This document shows, piece after piece, positions 23,227-35,892 of a stretch of 64,000 bases of DNA. The DNA lies in NCBI GenBank assembly GCA_921293015.1, contig OV121088.1:37510836-37574835 (forward strand), given 5' to 3'. Each line of letters begins with the position of its first letter. Positions within the stretch are counted from its first letter, which is position 1. Both the position numbers and the translations under genes were made by a program. This DNA is from Phorcus lineatus. Taxonomy: Eukaryota > Mollusca > Gastropoda > Trochida > Trochidae. Below the pieces are notes generated by a model. That model saw only the letters and a list, made by a program, of their open reading frames with translations. It did not search any database and was not told the DNA's origin.

Positions 23227-25506
23227 TGAATGTCCATGAAGCTCACATTGAATTTCTCTGTACAACAGGTCATGTGTTGATGTTATTATATCTTGCGTGT
23301 GCCTAAATTATTTTCAATCATTTACAGATTGATGTGAAAGATGCCTAAGACCAGGAGGCCGCGAACCAGGAGTTGGGAAGGTCCGTCAACGTCTAGCGAC
23401 GACGACTTCATCAACAAGGTCCATGCCGATGAAGCTTCTGATATGGAATCAACTGATGAGAGTGATAGTGACAGTGACAGTGACAGTGATAGTGAAAGTG
23501 ACATTGATAGTGATCAAGAAATAAGAAACATTGCAAGAGACATATTAGCTGGTACGGGTGAAACTGCTACGGCTGGTACTTCCACAGAGGAAGAGTTCAG
23601 TGGCTCTGACGAGCAATATAATGAAATGGACACACATTTTGATGACCAAGATAATTTTATGGATCGCTGGGAAGAGGGGCGGAGGCAACGTGGACGTGTC
23701 GAATTGCATTTTACTGGCGCAACGGGATTAGGGCGGTTCATAGAATTGCCTGATAACCCGCAACCTGTAGACTTTTTCTGACTGTTTTTTCATGAAGATG
23801 ATTATGGATCATTGGCAGCAGAAACCAACAGATACTTCCACCAACAGGTCGATGATAAGGTTCTGAAACCCTGTTCACGGTTGAGGCACTGGTATGATAC
23901 GAATGCCGAAGAAATGAAAGTATTCATTGCAATGACAATAGCAATGTCTCTGGTTGTACAGAGAAACTTTGCTGAGTATTGGTCAACAAGTGATGTTACG
24001 TCGACGCCCTTCTTTTCCAAGTGCATGCCCCGCGACAGGTTCTGGTTACTGCTAACGTATCTACATTTGAATGATAACAACCTAATGCCGGGACGAAACA
24101 CTCCGCATTTTTCACCAATGAATAAACTTGGCTATCTGTACCAACGCATCGTGCATCGTTTTTCCAGAGTTTATAAGCCGCATCAAACCATTTGTGTTGA
24201 CGAAGGGTTGGTGCCTTGGAAAGGCAATCTGAGTTTCAAAGTATATAATCCCGACAAGCCGAAGAAGTATGGGATAAAGGCCTACATGTTGTGCGACTCA
24301 ACAAATGGTTATGTTTGCAAGTTCAAACTCTACACTGGAAAAAGAAATGAAGCTGTTTCTGTTGGTGGGAAAACGTATGATCTCGTCATGGACTTGGTGA
24401 AGGAATATGCTGGGAAAGGGTATCATGTGTTCATGGACAATTTCTATTCGTCGGTGGCATTGTATATAAACTTGTGGGAAATGGGAACTGGTGCGACGGG
24501 AACTTTGAGAGGAAATCGCAAAGGCATTCCTGAAAAGCTAAAGAAGGCACAGAAGAAACAGAAGAAAGGGGATATGACAGTCTATCACAATCAAGACCTA
24601 CTCGTTTTGCGGTATGAGGACAGGAAGTCAGTGTTGCTCATGTCAACCGTAGAAGACGCCGAAATTGTAGAGACAGGAAAGAAGAACCGAGTGACTGGGG
24701 AAGCAAATACGAGACCATGTATTGTGCACGAATACAACAAATATATGGGAGGTGTGGATCGGGCCGACCAGATGTTGTCGTACACCCCTTTCAAAATGAA
24801 AACTCTTAAATGGTGGAAGCGCGTGTGGTTTCATGTGTTGAACGTTGCCATGTTGAATTCTTACATTATCTATAAAGAATTCTCAGAAGACAAACCTTTG
24901 AGAACAAGCCGTCAATTTAGAACAGATTTGGTGCAGCATATGATCACCTTCGCCGAAACAGAAAAAGTGCCCTCCCTGCGCAGACGTCCTCGCGGCCGGC
25001 CGAGCACGAGCGACGATAGTGTCTTGCGACTCCATGGTCGTCACTTTCCATCAAAGATTAAGCCTGTTGGAAAGAAGAAAAACCTCTCACGCATGTGTGT
25101 TGTTTGCTCCAAAGCGAATAGAGAACTTCGTCGAAGGGAATTCGAAGAAACAAATCAGCCAGTTCGAAAGAAGAAAAGGGTAGGCAAAGAATCTTCTTTC
25201 GAATGTATCGAGTGTAATGTGGCTCTTTGTGCAGCACCATGTTTCAGAATTTATCACACGTCACAAGATTGCACTAAAGCTTATATCAGTTTGATGTCAG
25301 AGAAGGAAAATGAGGGGGATAATCAAGAAGATTGAAGAAAGAAGAAAGAAGCAGAAGTGTGGATGAGCGTTACTCTCCTTATAAAGTTTATTCTTCACAT
25401 CAATAAGGTGAATGAGTGTAATATAAAATACTGATTGTCAATAAAATAATCTTTTTTTTAAGTCGTAAAAGAGACAGAGAAAGTCAATGTGAGCTGTCAC
25501 TGGACG
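23227..25506 (+). mobile_element. piggyBac-type transposon core, arm 2 copy
   Basis: Mirror of 3871-6145, bounded by the same inverted repeat (about 23227-23262 and 25472-25506). The outer limits are equally unresolved. Confidence 0.6.
23341..25335 (+). pseudogene. piggyBac transposase, split by the same in-frame TGA (arm 2)
   Basis: Frame and domains are as in the arm 1 copy: an acidic N-terminal part (146 residues, one more SD repeat than arm 1), TGA at 23779-23781, then 507 residues with the catalytic aspartates in VDEGLVP, FMDNFYS and GGVDRADQM, and the cysteine-rich tail. The distance from the TGA to the next Met codon is a multiple of three, so only one stop separates the halves. A Met-to-Thr difference (RPSTSDD against RPSMSDD) distinguishes the arms. 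The shared stop means it was present before the duplication, or the arms have been homogenised. Confidence 0.9.
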
Positions 25507-26801
25507 TTCGATACGAGCCGCATCACGAATCTACCCCGATCTTTCGCAATTTGTATTCTTAGAATCGGGTGGCGAAACTTCATACTTTTTACATCATCGT
25601 AAAGGAAAAAGAACTGGCTTTGATTCATTTTGAAATGTGTATATGCGCAACACATAATAAAGAAGCGGCAAATCATGCGACAAATGTCGCAATTATCAAT
25701 TTTTTTCCCCAAATGTCTGAGGGTACCCCTCTTTAACGGTTCATATCTCCCGAACTATTTGGCACTTTTTAATTTTTTTTCCACCTTTCTCACGCGGAAA
25801 GAATGATCTTTAATTCCATGTATAATATGCATGTGCGCAATTAATAAAAATGGTGTGGCGAGTGCAGCGACAAATGTCGCAAATAAAACGATTGTCAAAA
25901 TCTATTTTCAAGTAGTTGAGGGTGTCGCTCTTTAGCGGTTTATATCTCCCGAACTATTTTATACTTTTTTATATTTTTTTCACCTCTTTCAAGGGAATAG
26001 AATTGTCTTTAATTCCATGTATAATATGCATATGCGCAGTCCATAATAACGATGCGGTGAATGATGCGACTGGTGTCGCAAATAGGACGCTTATCAAAAT
26101 TTGTTTTCAAGCAGTTGAGGGTATCACTCTTTCGTTTTTCATATCTTTTGAACCAGTTGGCACCTTTTCATTATTTTTTCACAGTCGTAAGGACGAAAGA
26201 TTTATCTTTATTTCCATGTATAATTTGTACATGCGCAGCAAGAAATAACGATGAGGCGTGCGTATAGAATGATTGATTTTATTATCTCGGAATGTTCGCC
26301 CGCGTGTGACTGCACGCGCCGAGAGGATCGGTACAGCAGGAAGCAACGCTGGTGCTTAGAACACTGGCACCTGCATGCTGGTGCCTCGGGGTAGCCCCGG
26401 GGGTATAACGGTACTAATTAGCGTACCGATGCCAGACTGCCCAAGGGAGAATTAGTTCTGGTTAAAAATCCCGTTATGTCGGAGCATCCCAACCATCTTT
26501 CGCGGCGTATATCTTTTGAACAGGGTGACATATTCTAACAATCTTTTATCATCATAAAGAAGAATAAATTGTCTACAATTCCATATATAATAAATGTATG
26601 CGCGCTAATTATTATGGATTTTATTCAGCCGGAAATAATGACAATCTTTAGATAATTGTAGAAATCTAACTAGAGGTCGCATTGTAAAAAAATATATATC
26701 ATCGTAAAGAGGAATAATGTATCTTCAACTCCATATAAAAAAATTAATTGTGCGATTATATTTAAGGATTTTGCGTAACTCTAAATAAAGACAATCTTCA
26801 T
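25501..26801. repeat. Diverged ~195-bp tandem array, arm 2 mirror
   Basis: Reverse complement of 2580-3880, including the GC-rich hairpin block at about 26290-26465. One visible difference is GCCGAGAGG here against the complement of CTCTCGTCG in arm 1. Confidence 0.7.
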
Positions 26802-29381
26802 ATTGCAATAGAAACCGTTCTAGGTAAGATAAAAATTTCATTCAAAGTTTCGGATAAAGATCGTTCATTTGTGTACGGGATTGGCGGGCTACTTTTGTAT
26901 CGAACGGTCAGTTCCACCCGTAATCCGCCATGTGAATACACCATTTATCGAAAAAACAGCCGCGACTCGCGGTGCGAAATAATTCAGCCACAGGTGCTAA
27001 TTGCGTTATTAGCGTAGCGAGGCGAGTGCTGAATAATTCAGCCACGGGGGCAAAACTGGTCAAAATAATATTCAGCAACTTAAGGGTTAAGCTAAAAGCA
27101 GCGGGTAACCGTTACGTTACTGATTAGGATTAGCCTAAATATAATTGGAGCTTTGTGAATGTGTCGTAATATCATATATCATTCTATATCCTGATTGGTA
27201 GATCATAATTATTAAAAATTAACCAGCCTAACCTTCTATTTTGCCTAATGATTACATCTGCTTCCCACATAACCCCTCTTTATAATTCGATTTCTAGCTT
27301 CTGTTAGGGAAACCAAAGGGTTACGTTTAGGACTGTATGTAATCCTTTATTCGTCATTTTTCGCTCAGGAGACGCATACATATCAACTTAAATAACACAT
27401 GTAAAAATTCAAAAAATTCTAACAATATTTTATTATCATTATTGATTATCATTACTGATTAACTCAAATGAATTACGTCAAATCTAACCAATCATAATTA
27501 TTTTACTAAGGAGCTGATAAATTAAAGGTAAATAGTCTTTTCATTTGTATACTTGACAAGTAAAAAAAAAAATTTCATAATATGACAAAACATGCCGCCG
27601 ATTACAAAAAATCATATCCTTTTGAGGGAACTTTGAAATTTAGAAGTAACATGAAACTCAGGTTTTATGTAACAGTATGGGATTAATTTTAGCGGCCTGA
27701 TAAAGATAACTGTGTTTGTTTCCGAGGCATCATCATTGAAGAACATCTAATTATAAAGTTTTACGTTTGACTCCATTAGGCTTCCATGATATAGGTATGT
27801 AAAATTATGCAGATTTTAATTCTATAAACATCGTTATATTGAACAAAACTGAATCAAGCAGAGACATATACCAAACAGTTTTACAATTTCTAAAACAATC
27901 CACGAGTGATTATAAAGATTATTTTTGCAATTTACGATTAAAAAACAATATCGGCCAAACCAACCGGGCTTGTTCAAACATTCGTTCCATTATACTTAAC
28001 GTACTTCAGCCACTAGTCTTGGAATGACTGCAATTGTTTGTTCAAAAATTTTCCTTTTTAATTATTCATATTAGTTATATGATTTTATTTTAAAGACCAT
28101 TTAGGGATAGCTTTTACAATTTGAAAAAACCTTGTCGGAGAGGTAGCTTTAACGGTTTAAAGAAAGCGTAAAATATCTCAGACATCTCTTATTTTAAAGT
28201 GCAACTCCCGGGTGATTTTGCTCCACAATTGTCCGTCTATATACACTTTGCATCGCATGTACATCTAATAGACGTGAAAAACACATTCATTAGTTAAAAG
28301 TCATCAATATCACAAATACCTTAGCTATTCGGATGAAGGATGTTTTTAGAAAATCGTAAAAGAAGTTGAAAACTCTACGGTTTACGTCGCTGTTTTGACG
28401 TGTCGGCCATCTTACTTTACGATAAACACCGGGAAAACCTCGATTTCGTCCTATGGAATGTGTGACGTCACCTGTGGAAAACAGATGGCCTCTGTCGTAT
28501 CTTTACACTGTCAGACAATGAAATAGCGCGGATTGTAGCAGCCATACCAGTCGACCAATTCATATAAAAATTGGCAAGATATCTCCTTATGAACTTCTGA
28601 CGCAATAGTAAAAAGGAAATAAAATAAAAATGACTATAAAGTTGAATAAATGTCCATTACATAACCCGGAAGTGAGTCTCTTCATATGTTGAACTCGAAC
28701 GTCAAAACAGTACTAATTTCGGTCGAAAAGACATCGGGTAACGTACGTGTTTTTACAAATACTCTTGCCAATGTAAGGACAATGATGATTTAAACAAACG
28801 TATGTTGTGTAACTGTATTTTTGTTGTTTAAAATGGCGAAATGCCGCTCGTTACGTAAGTCAACTTGCACGTACGTACAACGCAGCAAAATACACGAGTG
28901 TGAAATAATTCAATATATGGTGGACAGATTCAAAAGGAAATTACCAGCTGCATACTTTTTATTTATCATAAAATTGAAGATTATAACATTTTACGAATGC
29001 ATAGTAGAATCCTAATTACTTGTGGTGGTTGAATCTGGCAATTTTTTTCCAATTATTTGCATGCTGATTTCACTAAATGATTTATTTGTGCATGGCCGAT
29101 GTTCGATATGGAATGTTTATTGTAAGCTTTCCATGTTTTAAAATCCATGACCAGTCTTTATTATTTTCTGACAAAACACAAAAATTATCAAATATTCTGA
29201 ACTTTATTCATTCTTTCGTCCATTTTCCATATCACCTTTTTTGGAATTGGAACTAAGCTGATCAATCGCCCTTCACCTATTCACTAGGAATTAGAATAAA
29301 AAAAGATTAAAATAAGTCTATCAAAATATATGATATTACAAACAATGTATTGACAACAGAACTACAGTGAAATGATGTTCC
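26802..29381. other. Outer part of arm 2, no gene recognised
   Basis: Mirror of 1-2580. It is AT-rich with short open frames only. The CRE-like TGACGTCA near 28467 is intact here and altered in arm 1. Confidence 0.5.
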
Positions 29382-32091
29382 AAAAATTAGTGCAATTAAA
29401 TTTTCTTTCTTTTTTGGTGTTGCAACAAAAATAGATAAAAATTATTAAATAAAGTTTACAAATAATAAATAAGAATGCTCAAGCACAGTGTTTTGTTTGT
29501 GATGTTATTTATTTGCATATTAACAGCACACAAAATTCCCTTGTTTGCTTTAATTGCTATTTTTCTTCTAAATATTAACTTTAACAAAGCATTGCCTTAT
29601 ACAATAAAACAAACTGCTATGGATACTGAATAAATTCATGCATGGATGTCTATAACCAAGATATTTAACTAATGACATTGCATATTCAATAAAATAAAAT
29701 ACAATTTTGGTTCAGTCATCTAAAGACATCTTCTGTGTACAAAATAACGTTTTTGTTTCCAGACACTCCACCCCAAATATCATAAACTGTCATCATTTAG
29801 TCACAGCAGGGGGGAGGAAATGTATTGAGATGATTGACTTAATTTTGAAAGTCAAGTTTGGCACACAGAATAATTGGGCTTTACATAATTTCCGAGCTTT
29901 GCAAAAAATTAAGTTTAATTTCCTGATTAGGGAGAATAATTTAAGCAATATTTGTTATTGAATCTGATTGAATAAATAAAAGTTTATAAATCCCTTCTGT
30001 TTAAATAATAATAAAATTTATTTTATTCACTTTATTTTGCTTTGTTATTTATAGTTCATTTACAAAAAATGTTGAAATAATTAAAGTATATATATCATTT
30101 TGAAATTTAGAGTTGAAAGACTAAAATGTAAATCGTGTCATCTGGTATTTTTCACCCTTTAGAAAATTCTAATATCAACAACAAATTATCTTTGTTCATA
30201 TCATAGATTTGATTTTGTAATTCACTCAAAATCCCCAGTCGACAAATTAAACTTCACCGATTGTTCAAAGTTGTACTTGTACTGATGTAGATTGAGGCTA
30301 CCTTTCGAAAGTCACGGCAGCGAAATATATGGCGAATGACGAGAGCTGCGTTCGAGAGACTTACGATGACAAATCAGCTGTTTCATTGAGGTTGAAAAAC
30401 GAAGTGATATTGATACATTTGACAGTAAACTGACGAAGAAAATATTTTTAGGAAAATTATAACAAGGAGTCACTCACCGGTGTTTTTAATTGGGTGCATT
30501 ACCCGTGTAGACACAGTGTAAAGCAGTGGTTTGAGACTGCGAATTTATCATACGAATTGTTTCCATAATAACGTATAAAAGTCATCAAATGGCTTTTTCC
30601 TTTTTTCTTAATTTTCGTACAGCACTTATATTTAAAAAACAACACCCTAAAACGTTCTGAGTTTTCAATAGCTACGAGAACACGATCACCTAATTATGAA
30701 ATGTGGTGTTGTTTACATTTGTTATGGCGGCTACGTCACGTGTGTTTTCCACAGTTGACGTCACATCCGGTTGATTTCACGGATCAACACGATCGGAAAG
30801 GCAATTTACTATCCTTTTTTTCAATTGAAATTATTTACATAATCAAGTTATCTAAACTTGTTAAAACCTCAGGTAAAATCAATTCAAGAAGGATATATTA
30901 TGAAAATATGCACATAAGTGTACAATTTGGCTTGGATAAATAAGGTGATTTTACCCGGGAGCCGCACTTTAAATTCTTATTTAACATATTTGCACTTTCA
31001 CGGTTTGATAAAAATGGTGTAAATGTTTCTCGGGCATCGGCGCATCACTTCTATATACATGCATGTAAAAAAAAATTGTATCGCAATTATAGAAAAAAAA
31101 AATACCGCATCGTTACTGCTAATCTAGATCATTTTTTCTCAACCAAAAGATTAAGTTAAAAACGGTGATTATTATGTCTTGTATGCTGAACTTACAACTT
31201 TATATCTGACGAGAGAATAAAGATATTTCAAAATGGTATGCATTTGAAATGCAACGATTTCAGAAGATTGTACAATAAAACGAATTCTCTCGCATCATTA
31301 TTTTTTCAACAGAAATTTTAATCGAGTATCACGGCCTCGCACTTTCCAAGAAGTATCTCATTATTTGTAATGTATTAAAAAAAATTAAGATTGAGATTTT
31401 GAAAATTATAAATATTTAAGCCAGGAGTTCACACGGTAAGAATTACTGTCATTATTGGAGTTAGCTCAATAAAACTGAGTTTACGGGTCTACTTCAATCA
31501 TTATGTTAGGTTAATAATCAAACAATATTGCTCATGCAGATCGAAATCGAATAACTTAAATTTGACAGTTTATTTTGCTTATATTTATCCATTTTATATT
31601 TAGAAATAGGCCTATATATTTTATCTTAAAATTCAGTTACCCAAGACCGCAATATAGCATACAGTACAGTTGTAGGGACACAGTAAGCTGATGTCACAAT
31701 TATCTATTTTCTTTATTGAAATAAGAATTAAACACGTGAAATAATTTGATTTTATGATTCACTGCTTCTAGTGCTTAACTTTGGGAACCTAAATTGTGAC
31801 TAGTCCATGCGTAATCACATCGGAATCGATAGTGCACTGAGGCAGTGCTGTAGACAATAACGTTGCGCCGCTATGTCGATAGCTTTGTTTGCGTTCCTAG
31901 CCTCGTTCTCGTTCTCAAAATGGCGTCGCATGAATAAGGTCTATTGCATATTTTACTGCTGGGAGTGGCTAAATGTGATGCGTTGTGACCTAAGGGCCTG
32001 TAAGTAGGTCACGAGAACATGCGAGACATCTTACTTCCGGGGAATTTGCTAAACTAGTTCCAATTTTTGCGCTTTTGCGCTGTCATTTACT
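29382..32091. other. Spacer between inverted repeat and YqaJ-type gene
   Basis: Mostly AT-rich with no protein recognised. At about 30945-30975 the words GATTTTACCCGGGAG and GCACTTTAAA resemble 1161-1190 in arm 1 (ATCACCCGGGAG, GCACTTTAAA), and nearby stretches in both contain ATGGC(C/G)G and ACGTCA words. This suggests an old dispersed repeat. From about 31840 to 32060 the sequence is richer in GC with AAAATGGCGTCG and ACTTCCGG motifs, consistent with a promoter for the downstream gene. Confidence 0.4.
32030..32045 (+). promoter_or_regulatory. ETS-like ACTTCCGG motif upstream of first exon
   Basis: CTTACTTCCGGGGAAT lies about 50 bases before the ATG at 32092. ETS-type sites of this form are common in metazoan TATA-less promoters. 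Its function here is inferred only from position. Confidence 0.35.
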
Positions 32092-33107
32092 ATGGCGTTG
32101 TCCATCGTGTACTGGGAAGAATATGTTGCAGGATCGAAGAAGTTGGCCAAGAAGAACGAAGCATGTGTTGATTGAAGTCCTTCTAGGGTCAAACAATTTC
32201 TGTTTGATCCTGAGGAGAATGTTGTGTTGGCCCAAGTTAAAGCCAGCATGAGAGACAAGTGCTACAAAGTACAAGTAGGTTCGATAAATTCAGTTGTGTC
32301 GGATAAAGATGTACGCGGAGTCTAGACTTAAGATATGCACTTGTAGTCGATGTATGGGATTTAAGTCTTCATTTAAATTATTTTATTTTGTATTTTTGAA
32401 AATATTATAACATATCAAAATGGTAAAATGAGAATGATGATTATAAGCATGAAACACTGAAACTGAGAAATTTAGCAAAGTTTACAACACTTTTAACAAA
32501 GAGGTAGTTATGTTTGGAACAGATTAAAATATTATAAAAATAACTAAATAGGGTACACTATGTAAGGTTCATGGAAAGTCTGCCTTCATAAGTTTAGCGT
32601 ACAATTGATGACCTTTAGAAGTATGGGGGTAGTCATCTTAGTGTTCAGTGTCCCCGAGACAAGAATTTTATCTGGAGTTTCTACATTGATCTATCAATAA
32701 AACCTCAAGTTTTAACCATGACATGAGATTTTTAGATTTCTTACATGTTGTGTGAATAATAATGACTTTATGTCTTAGAGCTACAGAGTCATTTTATCTA
32801 TTTCAAAGAAGTTGTTATGAATAATCATGACCTGTATGTTATGTCATCTTCTGATGACTCTTGTGTGTGTGATGATGTTTAAGTGATTTTAATATGATAA
32901 TAAGCTATGAATTGATGAATAATTTTAACTTTCAGGGGCATGGCTGCATGAATCTGATCTTCTAGCAGCTTCGCCGGAAGGCATAGTCAATGATTTGTTG
33001 TTGGAGGTCAAGTGCCCCTATGTTGCGCGGGATATGACAATAAAACATGAAAAAAACAACTTTGTTTGTTTGTGTGTGATTATTTTTTTTATATTAAACT
33101 CTATTTG
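32092..33107 (+). pseudogene. YqaJ-type nuclease gene fragment, two exons, broken
   Basis: Exon A (32092-32274) starts MALSIVYWEEYV and ends at donor GTAGGT. Exon B starts at 32936 after TTTCAG and reads GAWLHESDLLAASPEG, then LLLEVKCPYVARDM. The AxSP-G...LEVKCPY pattern is the core of the YqaJ (lambda-exonuclease-like) fold, found in phages and also in many invertebrate multi-copy proteins, often linked to SWIM zinc fingers. The exon phases agree. The reading is not continuous and no downstream exons were recognised, so this is a broken or partial gene. It could be a host gene family member or the relic of a mobile element; the sequence does not decide. Confidence 0.6.
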
Positions 33108-33414
33108 AAAAACAGTGGGATTTGTGTTGTTTATAGTATTTTGATCATAGTTCACATGGTTTAGGGTCTTTGGAATTAGAATTAGTGACTCGAGTCATAA
33201 ACTTAGGAAGTTAAAGTACACAATAGCACCATTGTTTTGTTTCAGGTATTTTTTTCATACTACATCACATTGTCAAAGAATTCATTATTCATTGTGCATT
33301 CATCATGAACACCTTATATAAGTCATGTTGCTATCTTATAAGGTTCAGGTTTTAGATTTTTCGGCCTGTAAATTTTTTCTAGAAGTTCATACTCGCCTTT
33401 TTCTTATGTGTTTA

Positions 33415-33602
33415 TTGTATTGTGTATATGCAATGAGGATATAGTCTTGGATGTTTGTAGGAGTGAATGGTAGTAAGTCGGCAAGTGCAGTTTAAGGTTA
33501 CTCCTTATTTGTATTGTGTATATGCAATGAGGATATAGTCTTGGATGTTTGTAGGAGTGAATGGTAGTAAGTCGGCAAGTGCAGTTTAAGGTTACTCCTT
33601 AT
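33415..33602. repeat. 94-bp tandem duplication (copy in first 935-bp unit)
   Basis: TTGTATTGTGTATATGCAAT with its downstream AGTCGGCAAGTGCAG to CTCCTTAT is present twice with a 94-bp period. Confidence 0.9.
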
Positions 33603-33870
33603 TATTACACTCCCGTTGAAGATATCACTGTTTAATAAATCAAGTTTTAACCATGACATGAGATTTTTAGATTTCTTACATGTTGTGTGAATAATAATGA
33701 CTTTATGTCTTAGAGCTACAGAGTCATTTTATCTATTTCAAAGAAGTTGTTATGAATAATCATGACCTGTATGTTATGTCATCTTCTGACGACTCTTGTG
33801 TGTGTGATGATGTTTAAGTGATTTTAATATGATAATAAGCTATGAATTGATGAATAATTTTAACTTTCAG

Positions 33871-34042
33871 GGGCATGGCTGCATGAATCTGATCTTCTAG
33901 CAGCTTCGCCGGAAGGCATAGTCAATGATTTGTTGTTGGAGGTCAAGTGCCCCTATGTTGCGCGGGATATGACAATAAAACATGAAAAAAACAACTTTGT
34001 TTGTTTGTGTGTGATTATTTTTTTTATATTAAACTCTATTTG
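33871..34042 (+). pseudogene. Duplicated YqaJ-type exon B
   Basis: Second copy of the exon at 32936, offset 935 bp, with the same TTTCAG acceptor and the same GAWLHESDLLAAS...LEVKCPYVA coding text. No further exon follows that would make it part of a complete gene. Confidence 0.6.
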
Positions 34043-34349
34043 AAAAACAGTGGGATTTGTGTTGTTTATAGTATTTTGATCATAGTTCACATGGTTTAGG
34101 GTCTTTGGAATTAGAATTAGTGACTCGAGTCATAAACTTAGGAAGTTAAAGTACACAATAGCACCATTGTTTTGTTTCAGGTATTTTTTTCATACTACAT
34201 CACATTGTCAAAGAATTCATTATTCATTGTGCATTCATCATGAACACCTTATATAAGTCATGTTGCTATCTTATAAGGTTCAGGTTTTAGATTTTTCGGC
34301 CTGTAAATTTTTTCTAGAAGTTCATACTCGCCTTTTTCTTATGTGTTTA

Positions 34350-34537
34350 TTGTATTGTGTATATGCAATGAGGATATAGTCTTGGATGTTTGTAGGAGTG
34401 AATGGTAGTAAGTCGGCAAGTGCAGTTTAAGGTTACTCCTTATTTGTATTGTGTATATGCAATGAGGATATAGTCTTGGATGTTTGTAGGAGTGAATGGT
34501 AGTAAGTCGGCAAGTGCAGTTTAAGGTTACTCCTTAT
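34350..34537. repeat. 94-bp tandem duplication (copy in second 935-bp unit)
   Basis: Same two-copy structure as 33415-33602, shifted by 935 bp. The 94-bp duplication therefore came before the 935-bp one. Confidence 0.9.
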
Positions 34538-34565
34538 TATTACACTCCCGTTGAAGATATCACTC

Positions 34566-35589
34566 AATAAATCTACAATGTTTTAACACATTGTTTAATA
34601 ACATCGCATGCCAAACAATTGATGTGACAGAGACATGACATCATCATTGTCAAGTATTACGTCACAATGTTAGCGGGACAGCGGCAATGGTCATGTCGAT
34701 GATTTTCTTGCGATTTTATCGATGTAAATTTTTAAAGAGTACAGTAAATAATAAAATACTTAACTCAGTCCCTTTTAAAACTGTTTATGAAACTCCTGAT
34801 AGGTATCGTATTTAACTCGCTTAAGCTCATTAAATACCAAACCACATGCTTGTTTCATAAAAGTTTTATTAAACAGGATGTCATTTATTATTATCTATTT
34901 ATAAATTTTAAGGATGGGCATTTGAATGCTTGTAGATCTAGTGACTCTGTGGCCCATTTTAGGACATTTTGTACCATGACAAAAGAGAATATTTTCACTT
35001 TTTTATCAGAACTCAGCACTTGAATGCTTAAATTACTGTGTACAGACACATTGACCAGTAGGGTTTAGTTATAATAGATATTAATCACACTGATCTAGCC
35101 ACTGATTACTTCTTATAAAGTTTAAATTGAAATGTGTTTGCTTTATGCATTTAAATCAATCCTGATGAACTTGAGACAATGCATATACTGTGTAATGATT
35201 GGATGAAAAAGTTGTGATTAATTGGTTGTTTTTCCCATGAAAGTTTAAAACAAACTTCAAACATTTCAGCCATATAAAAATCAAATTTAAAGAGCATAAT
35301 AGTTTAGAAGAGCATCTCTTCATTTCTCACAGATTTTTTGTCAATTGTTAATATAATTATTTATTTTTGTGATTTTTTTTGTAAGATTAAACAATCCAAT
35401 TAAGTCTAAAAGAAGACACTTATCGGCACAAGTTGTGTAATGTCTTCCTTGCTTAAACAATATATCAGGAAACATACAGGAAATCATTTCAACGGAGAGA
35501 CCATAAGTTATAACAGTTACAACAACAACATTGTTTAGATCGTAGATTGTGATGGAAATATGCGTAATAGAACAATTTCATATATACCG
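34566..35589. other. Interval before the tandem gene units, nothing recognised
   Basis: AT-rich, with no recognisable coding sequence or repeat. Confidence 0.5.
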
Positions 35590-35879
35590 CCAATACAATT
35601 CACGAAAAATGAATGTTCATACCAGTTTAACATACGCCTTATTGGCATTTTTTTTCGTAGCTTCAAGATAAACCCCCTTTTTCTGTTGACGCAGGTTACA
35701 AGGAAATAGAATAAAAGCGCAAGAATTTTTACTACTTGAATGATTACACCCGAAATCAAAACAGCAAACCATATCGTAGTTCAAAGTAGTCACCACAGAC
35801 TAGGAATTGTATCATGTAACTGTACAGTTACGTGGTTACTTAGCGCAGCCGCGCTTCAAACGTGATTCAGTTTAGGTAT

Positions 35880-35892
35880 TCCCCGGAAGTTA
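35880..35892 (+). promoter_or_regulatory. ETS-like CCGGAAGT motif in leader of unit 1
   Basis: CCCCGGAAGTTAA lies in the GC-richer stretch at 35840-35940, the most promoter-like part of the unit. The coding exon is preceded by a polypyrimidine tract and TTTCATAG (to 37210), which implies a non-coding first exon further upstream, plausibly here. Unit 2 keeps the motif (about 43544-43556). Unit 3 reads CCCCAGAAGTTAA (about 59946-59958), losing the GGAA core. Confidence 0.35.

Larger units (their letters stand above)
17569..29381. repeat. Giant inverted repeat, arm 2
   Basis: Mirror image of 1-11795. Pairing is lost immediately outside 17569, which is the last base of the Harbinger element, and after about 29381, where arm 1 reaches the window edge. 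Differences seen by eye include a one-base deletion in the Harbinger transposase, two 12-bp losses in the MADF gene, and a 24-bp tandem duplication at 18141-18188 that arm 1 lacks. The arms have therefore accumulated independent changes. That argues against a pure read-through assembly artefact, although collapsed or switched haplotypes remain possible. Confidence 0.95.
32706..34565. repeat. 935-bp direct tandem duplication
   Basis: The segment beginning CAAGTTTTAACCATGACATG at 32706 recurs at 33641 and continues nearly unchanged to the GATATCACT word near 33629 and 34564. The two copies are almost identical (one visible change is TGATGACTC against TGACGACTC), so the duplication is recent. 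It copies exon B of the YqaJ-type gene with its splice acceptor. Confidence 0.92.
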
